In this document: in pieces, positions 11,392 through 23,008 of the stretch | How the letters are laid out: each line of letters starts with the position of its first letter | Position numbering within the stretch: the first letter of the stretch is position 1 | Assembly (NCBI GenBank): GCA_009193035.1 | Contig: SWDT01000011.1 | Location: forward strand, 372,001 to 436,000 | Direction: 5' to 3' | Length of the DNA stretch: 64,000 bases | DNA from: Halicephalobus mephisto | Lineage: Eukaryota; Nematoda; Chromadorea; Rhabditida; Panagrolaimidae | Notes under the pieces: model-generated | Database searches by the model: none | Told to the model about the DNA's origin: nothing | The model's input: only the letters and a program-made list of their open reading frames with translations | Made by a program: the position numbers and the translations under genes

Positions 11392-12339
11392 ATGCCGCTG
11401 GTTGAGCTCAAGGAAATTTCGTCCGCGAGAAGCTTTGGAGGATTCCAGAAGGTTTATGAGTTTTTTAGGTTTGTTTCTTAACCTGTAATTACTAATTCAT
11501 ATATCGAAAATCTCCAGCCAGGAACTCAAGTGCAATACTCGAATCGGTGTTTATTTGCCGGAATTGAAAGACGACAACGAGAAATTACCGGGTTTATTCT
11601 ATCTTTCTGGTGGGTTTTTTGATTGATTGTTTTTACGTTTCGGAAATTCTCAGGCCTGACATGCACGGAAGCCAACTTTATTGAGAAAAGTGGGTTCCAG
11701 CGATTTGCTTCTCAATACAGAATTCTGGTGGTCAATCCCGACACAAGTCCTCGTGGAGTAAAGATAGAAGGCGATGACGATAGTTACGATTTCGGAACTG
11801 GCGCTGGATTCTACTTGGACGCCACTGAGCCCAAATGGAAGGAACACTACCGCATGTACAGTTACATCACAAAGGAACTTCCCAAAGTTGTAGCTGAACA
11901 TTTTCCGTTGGATTTGACGAGACTAGGTATTTTCGGGCATTCGATGGGAGGACATGGTGCTTTGACCATTGGCTTGAAGAATCCCGACGTTTTCAAGTCC
12001 ATCAGTGCGTTTGCTCCTATTTGCAACCCGACAAATGGTACTTGGGGTGTAAAAGCACTCACAGGTTATCTTGGGGATGCAGACAAAGAAGCTTGGAAGC
12101 AATACGATGCCACCGAACTTGCCAAGTCTTACGGCGGACCTGAGAGAGATCTCCTCGTTGATCAGGGTTTGGCTGACAATTTCTACAAACTAGGTCAATT
12201 GTTGCCGGAAAATCTCGTAGGAGTCCAAAATCCCAAGCTGAGAATCCTGTTCGAACAACGCGAAGGTTACGATCATAGCTACTACTATATCGCTACTTTT
12301 ATCGGAGAACATTTCGCATTCCATGCAAAAAGATTGTGA
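11392..12339 (+). CDS. ESD: S-formylglutathione hydrolase (esterase D)
   Basis: Hydrolyses S-formylglutathione to formate and glutathione in cytosolic formaldehyde detoxification. Exons 11392-11468, 11518-11609 and 11654-12339 join in phase to 284 aa, almost exactly the family length. Family hallmarks are in order: [15 protein letters not shown] at the N-terminus, [31 protein letters not shown], the nucleophile serine in [19 protein letters not shown], a plausible acid in DLLVDQG, and the catalytic His in GYDHSYY. Full-length and intact. The first exon is short and its ATG has no upstream in-frame alternative. Confidence 0.95.
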
Positions 12340-12392
12340 ACACAAGAATGACTCATATATAGGAAATTAAAAAGCCTTGTGATATACTCATG

Positions 12393-12398
12393 AATAAA
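12393..12398 (+). terminator. Poly(A) signal of ESD
   Basis: AATAAA 54 nt after the ESD stop, about 95 nt upstream of the TFIIS splice acceptor. This spacing is typical of nematode operons. Confidence 0.7.
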
Positions 12399-12433
12399 CG
12401 TGTATTTGATTTTTACAAGTTGATTGGAATTGA

Positions 12434-12494
12434 GAGGTTCGAATCCTCGAGGTTATTTTGCCTTGCTTACTGTCACGTATTTTTTATTTTTCAG
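12434..12494 (+). promoter_or_regulatory. Candidate SL2 trans-splicing signal (stem-loop, Ur motif, acceptor)
   Basis: A 4-bp stem GAGG/CCTC encloses the loop TTCGAAT (12434-12448). It is followed by TATTTT (12454-12459), which fits the nematode Ur consensus UAYYUU, and then TTTTTCAG (12487-12494), eight bases before the TFIIS ATG. A stem-loop, a UAYYUU motif and an acceptor in that order is the known arrangement for downstream operon genes in Caenorhabditis. SL2 use is inferred. Confidence 0.55.
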
Positions 12495-12501
12495 ATACGT
12501 A

Positions 12502-13521
12502 ATGTCGGAAGCCGAGATTGCGAAAGTTTTATCGAAATTCGACAAAATTAGTTCTGGCAAGAAGTCTATTGATGAAGTTGGTCCTATTCTTGAATATCTG
12601 GAGAAACTGGACATCTCTCGTGAAACATTGACGGTTTGTTTTTTATTCATCTGTTTTAATAACGTTGATTTTAGAAAACTCGAATTGGACTGATTTTGAA
12701 TGAATTGAGAAAGAAGATAAATGATGAACGACTTGCCAAAAGAGCCAAGCATTTGATCAAGAAATGGAAGCAGATTATGGAAGGAACAGTTCCGGCTGGA
12801 AAAGTGGCCAGATCTGAGAATGGGTCTAGGAAAACGAATTCTCAATCAACTCCGCCTCCGGAAGAACCGAAAAAAGCCAAAATTGAAACTCCACCTCCTG
12901 TTGAACAAGTTCCGAAACAGAATATCCCGGAAAGACCATCAACTAGTGACAATCTTCCGCCGAAAGATCCCTCATTGGAACCTCCACGTGATGAAGGTAG
13001 AGCTCGAAGTGTTGCTGTCATTGCTCAATCTCTCAAATCTGGAAATTACCCCGATGGATCACAAAATCCTGACGATTTGGCTATCTTGATCGAGAAAGAA
13101 ATTTTCCTGGCTCATCCATCTGAAAAATATCAATCTTTTATTAGAAGTCGTGTTTTTAACCTCAGAGACAAACGAAATCCGACATTGAGAGAGAACGTGT
13201 TGCTGGGCAGCATCACGCCTGAAAGATTTGCAACAATGCCTGCTGAAGAAATGGCTTCCAACGAAATGAAGAAACTCAGGGATAAATTCACTAAAGAAGC
13301 TATTAATGAACATCAGATGGCTGTCACTGAAGGAACTCCCTCCGATATGTTCAAATGTGGTAAATGTGGCAAAAATAACTGCACATATAATCAAATGCAA
13401 ACTAGAAGTGCGGATGAACCTATGACTACTTTTGTAAGTGGATTTGTAATTGTAATTTTGGATTTAAATACATTTTTAGGTCTATTGCCGTGAATGTGGA
13501 AATCGTTGGAAGTTCTGTTGA
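12502..13521 (+). CDS. Transcription elongation factor TFIIS
   Basis: Stimulates transcript cleavage by backtracked RNA polymerase II. Exons 12502-12633, 12675-13433 and 13480-13521 give 310 aa. Residues 1-80 form the TFIIS N-terminal helical bundle (ILNELRKKINDERLAKRAKHL). A Pro/Lys-rich linker follows, then the central Pol II-binding domain (YQSFIRSRVFNLRDKRNP, LRENVLLGSITPERFATM). The C-terminal zinc ribbon is CGKCGKNNC ... YCRECGNRWKFC with the catalytic acidic pair in SADEP; its last 13 residues come from the tiny third exon. The gene lies about 160 bp downstream of ESD on the same strand, in a probable operon. Confidence 0.95.
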
Positions 13522-13616
13522 TTTTGGAGAAGGGAGTTTGGACCTTTTGTTTTCTGTTGATTCACTTTGGAAGTGAATTTTATTAATTTTCATTACTGTA
13601 ATAATGAGTTTTGCAA

Positions 13617-14714
13617 TTATAAATAAGAATATTCGTAAATGATCTTCTTGCATCTGAGAAGAGTAGAGTCGTAACCACCCCAGTCACCCCAATAGCCAGA
13701 ATCAAGAAGGATACTGTTCAGTTCTTGTCCGTTGTTATTGTTTGGTTCCGCAGCTGCAAGGTCCCAGTTGGTGTAGTCGACAGGAGTTCCGTCGCTCCAG
13801 ACGAAACCTGTTTTCGACCATACGGTTCCAGGAATATAAAGTCCGATAATGGTTTTACCGAAAGTACTAGTAAGGAAATTGTTTTCGATATCACTGTGGA
13901 TGGAAATCATGTCGCAGTTAGGGGTGAGGTTCCGACAAGTGTTGATGTAGAACTCGGTTTCTTGCCAAGTTATGACAGTTAAGCTGGGGTAGCAGTACCC
14001 GATTCCTTCTTTGACATACTCGAGCCCGACCCAACTCTTGTCTGGACAGAGGAACTTTTTCCTTTGTCTCATTTGACAGAGCGTTTCTGTGGTGTTGTAG
14101 GTAGTTCCGAAAAAGTCGGCATACTGTAAGCATTTGGTTTCCTGAAATCACCTTAACTAGATTCTTTTGAATCTCCTGGAATTCAATGGAAACCCTGAGA
14201 AGCTTTTTAAAGTTTCTGGAATCCATGTTCGGACAAGTTTCTATTAAGTCTGTTTTTACTCTTATGGTTAGTAATTTAATTAATTAACTTAAAAACATAC
14301 AGTTGTTCCCTTGTATATGCATATGTTTCCGCTGATTGTCCATCCATAAGGACATAGATCTGTGGGTTGTTCGTAAGCGTCAAAGTAGACCAATTGATCG
14401 ATGGTACTCAAATAATCCCGGGGAGTTGAGGGATCTCTTCTGTCCCTGACGTAAAAGTAACATTCAGTGGCGTTTTCAACAATTCTCTTTATTCTTTTGT
14501 ATGTCCAGCATGTTGTGGGGGAATATATACGGAATCCGATACATAATTCTTTGTAGAGATCGACACATCCTTGAGCACATTCCTCTGGAGTTGTAGCGCT
14601 TACAGGAGCTGCGAAATCCGCAATTACCGTATAACCAATAAGATGTATGAATTTCTCACTGAATACTACGGGAATAAGAAATACAAAAAATATTAAAGCA
14701 TAAAAGCATCTCAT
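13617..14714 (-). CDS. Secreted C-type lectin, copy A
   Basis: Exons 14714-14301 and 14141-13617 (intron 159 nt) give 312 aa. The start MRCFYALIFFVFLIP is a signal peptide; upstream in-frame codons lack an ATG. Residues about 22-115 are Cys-rich and resemble the CW/PAN_3 domain found in many nematode CLEC proteins (EECAQGCVDLYKELCIGFRI). A short Cys-rich linker leads to a C-type lectin-like domain (about 165-312) with WQETEFYINTC, FVWSDGTPVDYTNW, EPN and a terminal YWGDWGG...LLRCKKI. EPN is the mannose-type Ca/sugar-selecting triplet; WGD stands where WND is usual. Probably an immune or intestinal secreted lectin. It has a tandem paralog at 15979-19122. Confidence 0.88.
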
Positions 14715-14905
14715 TTTATTTTCTCCGCAAACTGGATGCAAGAACGTTCATCGACTATAATTGTCGTCTAGCAACTGCAAAATTTTCCAAAAAAATATAC
14801 CTATTTTTGATTTACGTCTGAATTTCAAAGTGAATTATAAAGATTACTGTAACTTTTTATTCAATATATGGCATCTGGAATAATATATCAGTTTTGGAAA
14901 TGCTG

Positions 14906-15821
14906 AATCATTGTAGAGCGAACGTGACTAAACGAAACATATTTGTTGGCGTGTTTCTTTCGACGACTGTGACTGATATATGGTACATAAAATCAACGAC
15001 AGTACAAGTTTCACCTTTGACTGTATGCTTCAACTTCTCAAGATCTTCCTTCACAACAAATTCAGATTCTATTATATTAATGATATTACATAGTATGATT
15101 GGTATTCTCTAGCGATCAAAGAACAAACTTCTTCATATGTTCGTTGCGGTTTGAGCATCTGAAATTGTAGAGTAATACACACAAAATGAGTACATGGTGT
15201 ATAATATATAGATATATTAAAACAGCTGTGATGTATCAGATACATTATATTCCATATATCGGTACATAAAGTTGATGTCAGTGCGTGTATTTGATGTATT
15301 AATATATTAAGTGTAATATCGGTATATCTAATATAATGTACCCGATATATCAGAATCTTTTTAAAGTACCGATATATTAAGTTGATATCGATACGTTGAA
15401 TATAACATATCCGATATATTACAGTTGTTTTAATATATCCTTTTTTGTATGTATGTAAAGTCGAATGTGAAGTTATTCTTCGTTAAATTTCATCCACTAA
15501 AAACTAACTATATGATGATTTATCTGGCTCTGTTTCTGTTAGCCTAATAGCATCACCACTGTTGTCGTGGAACACGGATTAATTTCTACCATGAAAGCTT
15601 CTTAAGAGGACACGATAACAATTCACATAAGGATTTTGTATTTTGTACATGCAGTTCTGTGTTCCGTACTCGTTTTTTAGTAAATCAATTGAGTTAATTT
15701 TTTTGGAAATAGTTGATCCAACAGTAAATAGCAAGAACACCACAGCTGTGATAATGCAAAAGCTTTTTTCGATAGTGACTAAGGATGTTTGGTTTTTGAA
15801 TTGCTTCTTTAGCCTCATCAC
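14906..15821 (-). pseudogene. Possible small or decayed gene between the lectins
   Basis: A minus-strand frame at 15821-15579 encodes 80 aa with a basic start, one membrane segment (CIITAVVFLLFTVGSTI) and NCMYKIQNPYVNC. Further down, after a TTTCAG acceptor near 15164, an open stretch reads MLKPQRTYEEVCSLIAREYQ, and another frame around 15070-14910 reads VVKEDLEKLKHTVKGETC. The pieces have coding-like composition but no clean splice path joins them. It could be a short type II membrane or secreted protein, or the remains of one. I do not recognise it. Confidence 0.25.
15160..15440. repeat. ATATATC-type dispersed repeat, copy 1
   Basis: Repeated phrases GATATATTAA, GATGTATCAGATACATTATA and CCGATATATTA(C/A)AG with small palindromes. 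The same style of sequence occurs at 19740-19960 and 54350-54720. Confidence 0.6.
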
Positions 15822-15978
15822 AACATAGGATTACAACAATTCCCCAAATCTAGAAGACATCTTGGAAGACCACAAAGCTCTATGTAGAAATCAAAACTTC
15901 TGTTGATTTTGAATAAAAATCCAAACCTTTTGTTTTTTTATTAATTACTTTTAACAACTTTAATAATGAGTTTTGGGA

Positions 15979-18900
15979 TCATAAATAGGAGTATTCGTAA
16001 ATGATCTTCTTGCATCTGAGAAGAGTAGAGTCGTAACCACCCCAGTCGCCCCAATAGCCAGAATCAAGAAGAATGCCAATGAATTCTTTCCCACTATTAT
16101 TGTTTGGCTCATTGCTTGCAGTGTTCCAGTTGGTGTAGTCGACAGGAGTTCCGTCGCTCCAGACGAAACCTGTTTTCGACCATACGGTTCCAGGAATATA
16201 AAGTCCGATAATGGTTTTACCGAAAGTACTAGTAAGGAAATTGTTTTCGGTAACACTGTGGATGGAAATCATGTCGCAGTTAGGGGTGAGGTTCCGACAA
16301 GTGTTGATGTAGAACTCGGTTTCTTGCCAAGTTATGACAGTTAAGCTAGGGTAGCAGTACCCGATTCCTTCTTTGACGTACTCGAGCCCGACCCAACTCT
16401 TGTCTGGACAGAGGAACTTTTTCCTTTGTCTCATTTGACAGAACGTCTCTGTGGTGTTGTAGGTAGTTCCGAAGAAGTTGGCATATAATAAACACTTTTC
16501 TTCCTGAAATCAACTTGAATAGAATACTGTAGAAACTTTTAAAGTTTTCTAGAATTCTATTAGAAATTCTGAGATCTTCGAAAGTCTGATGGGAAGTTTT
16601 TGAAACCTTTCAGAATCCAGTGGAAACTTCTGGATCGAGATTAGAAATTGAAAGTCTTGATATTTGTTGGAAAATCTCACAATAAGAATATTTTTAATGC
16701 TATTAAGTATTGGATAGGTACTATTTCGATCTTAGTGCGATCTGGAGCAAAAACCCCTGTATATTAATCAACGGATTCGTCGTCAGCTGAAGGACCATTA
16801 AGGAGAGCTTTTGATACCGAACTAATTTGAGTTCGAAAATCGAGAGATTAAAATTCGAACCACATTAGGTTTATTCGAAATTCGAAGAATATGAAAACTC
16901 AACAACTTTGGTTTTCAATATTAATTGTATTATTAACTATTATTGTTGGTATGTGTTATTGTTACTGCTAGATTGGTAACAATTTTTCCGAAAAAGTTGT
17001 GGAATTTCTGGAGTTTTTATGCCTAGATTGTATAAAGGGGTGCGAATGCCTCTCAAATAATAAAGAAACTATATCTGATTTAAAAATGAATATTTTTCGA
17101 AAGGAATTCCGAGTGCTGTTACGTCATAAATTCTGTTTGGGTCACGAAGTGACTGAAGCAAGTAGGAACATATGTAGTACGATAGACAAAGATATGCTCT
17201 CTATTCGTATAGCACAACATTAGTTCAATCACTTCAGGAATAGCAACTACGAACTCAATGATTTGTCTCATCCTGGAAGACCAGTGGAAGTGAACATAAA
17301 TAAGCTAAAGCAGCTCATTGAAGAAGATCGAAGATTAACTACACGGTGTCTAATAGACCAGCTTGGGTGCTCTCATATTAAGTAGAGAAGCATCTGAAAG
17401 AATTAGGAAAAACTTGAAAGTATGCTGTTTGGATATCACATGACTTATCACCACATCAGCTCCAATATAGAGCCGATACATGTATGGAATTGATGACCTC
17501 TTATCGTAATCGCGAATAGCTGCGCAATCTTATTACTGGTGATGAGAAATCAGTGATATATGTTAACTACACACGTAGGCGTCAATGACTTGAAATCGGG
17601 CAGAAGGATACAACAACCCTCAAAAATAACCTCCATCCGAAACAAATATGTTAAGTGTTTGGTGGAATATAAAGGGTATAATTCATTGGGAGCTGCTTCC
17701 AATTGGTACTGTCGACAACTGAATCGGGTTGTGGGAAAGCTTCACCGGAAGCAAGATAGGATCTACTTCTTACACGATAATGCCAGACCACATATTACAA
17801 AGTCAACACATGGAAAATTATTAGAGCTTGAATGGACTGGGTTCTACATCCTCCATATTCTCCAGACTTGGCGTCAATAGACTACCATTTATTCCGTTCT
17901 CTTGCTAATCATCTGAAGGAAAAAAGTTCGACAATGAAGATGGCCTAAAGATGGACCTCGACAATTTTTTCAGTTAGAAGTCTCAAAGTTTCTATGAAAG
18001 CAGAATCTTTTCTTTTTGAGAACGCTAGCAACAGGTCATAGATAATAATGGCACATACATTGTTGAAACTTAGTTGTAATTTTTTGGTTAAAAAGATGAA
18101 GTAAATTTTCCAAGAAAAGCGCAAATAATTTGTTATCAATCTAATATTTTAAGAAATTCTTATCTTCTTGTCTTACAAAAAATAACAACTTTTACATGAT
18201 GAAAATGTAACAAATGCGTGATATTTGCGTCATGGAAAGCCCAGTAATCTTTGTAGGATACTCCATGTGACCTGTCAAATACTACTTTTTTTCGGGCTGT
18301 ATAGCATTTGCTCCTTAGCGACAGTTACTTCCCTTTGATTGAGACTAGTTTCGAAGTTGTTTATAAATCAGTTTTTTACTTAACTGAAATATAAAATTCA
18401 ACTGCTAAAAAGTTGATATGAGAAAATAATATACATCTTATGAAATAACAGGAAATGTCGTTGGGGAGTAACTGTCGTACAGCTGTTTTTTGTAAAAACA
18501 TGTTGCGGTTTTTTGTTACGAATGCCTAATGTTCGTGAAATCGTCAGAATTATGTTGCAATTTTTGTCAAGTTGGCAATTGTTACAAAATCACACGCAAT
18601 AGTTACGTCTGCATTTGCTACTGAGTCAAACGTCACGCTTTTAGTGTATACACGGTTCTTACAGATCTTACGATACAAAATTAACTGTTTTTAATTTAAA
18701 AAACATACAGTTATTGCCTTGTATATGCATATGTTTCCACTGATTTCCCATCCATAGGGACATAGATCTGTGGGTTGTTCGTAAGCGGCAAAGTAGACCA
18801 ATTGATCGATGGTACTCAAATAATCCCGGGGAGTTGAGGGATCTCTTCTGTCCCTGACGTAAAAGTAACATTCAGTGGCGTTTTCAACAATTCTCTTTAT

Positions 18901-19122
18901 TCTTTTGTATACCCAACATGTTGTGGGGGAATATATACGGAATCCGACGCACAATTCGTTATAGAGATCAACACATCCTTGAGCACATTCCTCTGGAGTT
19001 GTAGCGCTTAGGGGAGCTGCGAAATCCGCGATTATCGCATAACCAATAAGATGTACGAATTTCTCGCTGCATACTACGGGAATAAGAAATACAAAAAATA
19101 TTAAAGCATAAAAGCATCTCAT
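15979..19122 (-). CDS. Secreted C-type lectin, copy B
   Basis: Paralog of copy A with identical gene structure: exon 1 19122-18709 (414 nt, same length) and exon 2 16503-15979, 312 aa. The start at 19122 is MRCFYALIFFVFLIP, a signal peptide, then the CW/PAN-like domain and the lectin domain with EPN. Almost all exon-2 differences from copy A fall in two places: SIHSVTENN versus SIHSDIENN, and the ligand loop NTASNEPNNNSGKEFIG versus DLAAAEPNNNNGQELNS. The intron is 2.2 kb instead of 159 nt because a mariner element sits in it. Splice sites look intact, so the gene is probably functional. Confidence 0.85.
16960..18300 (+). mobile_element. Degenerate mariner element in lectin B intron
   Basis: Plus-strand fragments in several frames match mariner transposase in the right order: an N-terminal FRVLLRHKFCLGHEV region (17105) leading to RIAQH, LSHPGRPVEV (about 17265), a TGDEK motif (about 17540), FLHDNARPHITKSTHGKL (about 17770) and a SLANHLKE segment (about 17900). 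The reading frame is broken by many stops and frameshifts. HDNARPH and the downstream DYHLF-like segment belong to the D,D34D-type catalytic core. I could not define the terminal inverted repeats, so the outer limits are approximate. Confidence 0.85.
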
Positions 19123-19739
19123 TTTATTTTTCCGACAAACTGGATAAGGAAATAACTCATTCACCACAATCGTTGTCTAGCAACTGCAAAATTATTAATT
19201 TTTTTATCTTGTTTGATTCACATTTGAATTTTAAAAGTGCATTACAATGGTTACTGTAATTTGTTATTCAACAAACAAAGCAACCGAGCTTCGTTGGTAT
19301 TGGTTATGATTTCTTTCACATCTATTAAAACTTCACTGGAAGTCACCAAGAGATAGGATGGATCTTCGAAGATGGACAGAACTTTTCGTAGATTATGACT
19401 CCGATCTAACAATTTCCATCCAAACAGAATATATATCGGAAATATTGATTATGGAATCCTCCAGTAATATACCTGACTGGCAATCACGAAATCCAAGTTC
19501 GAAGATTCAGATTACCAAATCTGATTAGTTAACAACCTTGTATCAAAGTAGTCAGGAATAGCAAATCCCAAAACATGTATACAGGAAAAAATGTGGAATA
19601 AGTATACATAAAAATAGTGCTTGATTTGTAATGCATTGATCCAATAAAATGGTTTTGATGTTCTGTTTTTGAATTTATTGTAATCTTATAGCTGTTCATT
19701 TTTGCTTGCATAATTCTGTAAAATACCTAGTCTTTCACA

Positions 19740-19960
19740 CAAACAATTCATGATAAACAGTATATGAATAAATTAAGCCAGTTCTGATGTATTGGATGCA
19801 TTCTATTCAATGTGCTGGTACATTAAAACGATTCTGATTTATTTAATACTTTGTATTCAATATATTGGAACATTGAAATAATACACGTATACATTGTATT
19901 TAATCTATATAACGGTACATTAGAGCTATTTTGTTGTATACCATACCGACTAGTTGACAC
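19740..19960. repeat. ATATATC-type dispersed repeat, copy 2
   Basis: Phrases such as GATGTATTGGATGCATTCTA, TTCAATATATTGGAACATT and GGTACATTA repeat at about 60-bp spacing, related to copy 1 and to the CPD-intron copy. Confidence 0.5.
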
Positions 19961-22900
19961 CCAGAGAAGTTGTGAAGAAGTATAATCAAAATAATGGATA
20001 ATGAAGGGTATGCTGTGAACCGCAAGCAAAGACCGTTTGACATGAGTTAATTGTTGAGTTGTAATCTGGCCGGACGTTGTCATTTGCTTTGAAAAACGAT
20101 TCAGGAAAATGATCACAAAATCATCGTCATATAAAATCGAAATTTTAGGCTCTTTTAGCTTTTAAAATTTTCGGAGATCAGTCTTGAAACAATTTCGTAG
20201 TAAAATTTTGATTTTCAGAATATTATGTTATTTATGAAATTCCGATTTTCTAATTTTTACATTGAAAATTTTCCGAGTTATGGTATTTTTGTAAAAAGAT
20301 TTTTAAAAATTTTTCTTCTTTGCATTTTTCAAATTTCCTAACTAAATCGAAAATTGCGAAGTTTCATGTTTACTTGTCATTACAAAATCCCAAAAAGATT
20401 AAGCAAATTATGAATTATAATATCATAAAAAACAGATATTTACCTAAAATTCTGAAGAAAACTACTTTGATATAAATTTTTAAAACTTTATTTAAAATAT
20501 AAAATTTTTATTTTTCTAAAAAAATTAAACATATTTAACAAATTTTAAAAATTTTGAATAAATTTAAAAAATTTAATAAATTTTAAACATATTTAATAAA
20601 TTTTAAATATATTTAACAAATTTTAAAAACTTTAGAATCTTGTATGATGTACTGTAATTTTATTCGAAGATTATGGAAAATTTCAAAAATAAATTTATTA
20701 GTTTGTGAAAATTGGGCTATTTTTATTCATCAAAAATAGAGTTCATCAAGCAGTCAAGTCACATTTTGTCAAAAATCATATTTTATAGAACGGAATTTTA
20801 CGTTTTGCCGAAATTCAGGATGGGCGGTCAATTTTCCGGCCGGATGGCGTTCGTTGAGCTTTTTGCATTCCTAATTTGGACTCGAGGTTGCCGGAGGGCT
20901 TGTTTTGGTCGAAACTCATTGACACCAAAGAAGACGAATCTCAATTATCCGGAATATTGTCCCTTGGTCACTCCGGGCAAACAATCCAAATTTGACTTTT
21001 TCGAATATTGCATAAGCCAGTTTTTCCTTTCCCAAGAGAGGAAAGAACGGCTTTTATCCGTCAGAAATTTCATATTCGGGGTCATTTTCGGGTTTTCCTC
21101 TCGGGAATCCGTCTCATACATAATTGATAAACAAACATCGGGTTTTGTGGTCTTTGCGCGAAATTGTTTGATTTTCTAAGGTGGCAATCTCAATGCATAC
21201 GAAATATCCCAGACCCGCCTATCCCGTTTTCCTCGAAAAATAGGACGAAACGTGAAAAGTCGTTAGCCTCAGGAGTCCTTTTCCCCGGAGAGACAAAAGA
21301 AGCCAAACTTGTCTCAACTCAAGGCGGCAAAGCTCTTCCAAAAACAACCACTTCGAGTTTTTTGTGATTTGTGGCCTCGATTATCCTTTATCCTGGATTT
21401 TAGCAGAGTCTAAAATTTATCTTTTATTGTAAATGTCAGCGTAGCTAGAAATCTACTTTTATAGCAGATTTTTAAATTTAAAAATTACTGTAAATTAAAA
21501 ATTTCTTAAAATTTAAAATAATTTTTTTTGAAATTTAAAAATTACTGTAAATTAAAAATTTCTTAAAATTTAAAATAATTTTTTTTAAATTTAAAAATTA
21601 CTGTAATTTAAAAATTTCTTAAAATTTAAAATAATTTTTTTTTAAATTTAAAATTATTTTTTTTTAATTTAAAAATTTATTTTAAATTTAAAAATTGTTT
21701 AAAATTTATCATTTATCGTAAATTTAAAAATAATTTAAATTTTAAATTTTATTTTTTCGTCATAAATTTAGAGATAATTTAAAATTTATCCTCCTGAATT
21801 CAGTTGGTGGGATATTCTTCCATAATAAATCTACAGTAAACAGATATAATAAATTTTTAAAAATTTAAATTATAATCAAAATTATCGATTTCGAAACAAT
21901 TTGGAATTTTTGAAAAATTAAAAGTTAAAAAAAATTAAAATATTTTTAAAAAATTCTAATTTTAAAAAAATTAAAATACTTTTAAAAAATTTAATTTAAA
22001 AAAAACTAAAATTTAAAATTTAAATATTTAAAAAAAATTTAAATTTAAATTTAAAATATTTTCGAAAATTCTAATTTAAAAAAATTTAAATTAAAACGTT
22101 TTAAAAACGAACAAATTTGAATATTTTTTAGATTTTATTCATCTGTGAAATTTTTTTGCCAAATTTCATTCATCCTTAAAAAAGTTCTTCCTGATTAAGT
22201 ACATCGTGGTGGAAATTGATTTTTGTTTTTTAGGCCTTTTTTCACTAAAAAAATTTACTTATACTATAAAAAGAAAAATTTTATTATGATTATCGAACAT
22301 TTCGTGATAAAAGTTAATTTTTGAAATTTCTTTTAAATTTTATTTATTTTATTTATTTTTAGAAATAGACAATTCAGTTACAGTTATCAGGAAATTTCGT
22401 GGTGAAAATCAATTTTCGAAATTTTTTATAAATTTTACTTTTAAAAATTTTATTATTAAAAATTTCGATTTTTTAAATTTTATTTGTTTTTAAAAAATTT
22501 CTACTTTTTAAATTTTATTTGTTTTTAGAAATTTCTATTTTTTAAAGTTTTATTTGTTTTTAGAAAATTTCGATTTTTTAAATTTTATTTGTTTTTAAAA
22601 AATTGTACTTTTTAAATTTTATTTGTTTTTAGAAATTTCTATTTTTTAAATTTTATTTGTTTTTAAAAAATTGTACTTTTTAAATTTTATTTGTTTTTAG
22701 AAATGAATGATTTCGCAGCGATTATTGGGGACTTTTGTTATGGGAATTGATTTCTCTCAGATTTCTTTTGTGCCAATTTCCATTCGCACTTGGAAGTGAG
22801 TGAGATCGGCGGTCTTCAGATAATTTCGTGCCGAGATTCCATTTTATTTTTCCGATTGTTGTTTGCGCAAATTTTTGTTAAAATTAAAAAAATCGAATTT

Positions 22901-23008
22901 ATCATTATTGAAAATTTCGTGCTAAAATTTTAATATATTATTTTTAAAATTGTCATTTCGTGACGATAATTAAGTTTTTTGAAAAGTTTGATTTTTAAAT
23001 TTTCAGAC
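19961..23008. other. Intergenic and putative upstream region of the Rac GEF gene
   Basis: Mostly AT-rich. Short-period arrays occur at 21480-21720 (AATTTAAAAATTACTGTAAA-type units) and 22440-22700 (TTTTAAATTTTATTTGTTTT units, about 37 bp, seven copies). A block at about 20790-21370 has clearly higher GC (GGCCGGATGGCG, CTCGAGGTTGCCGG) and contains a 155-codon frame with no recognisable domain. I read it as non-coding, possibly a promoter, enhancer or untranslated exon. A TTTTCAG acceptor at 23006 shows that an upstream leader exon or trans-splicing is used. Confidence 0.4.

Noticed and set aside
12434..12450. Possible tRNA T-arm (GAGGTTCGAATCCTC)
   Set aside because: No D arm, anticodon arm or acceptor stem around it; better read as the operon hairpin.
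20712..21367. Plus-strand frames of 155 and 67 codons
   Set aside because: No domain, overlapping inconsistent frames and no splice context; the composition is better explained by a regulatory or untranslated region.
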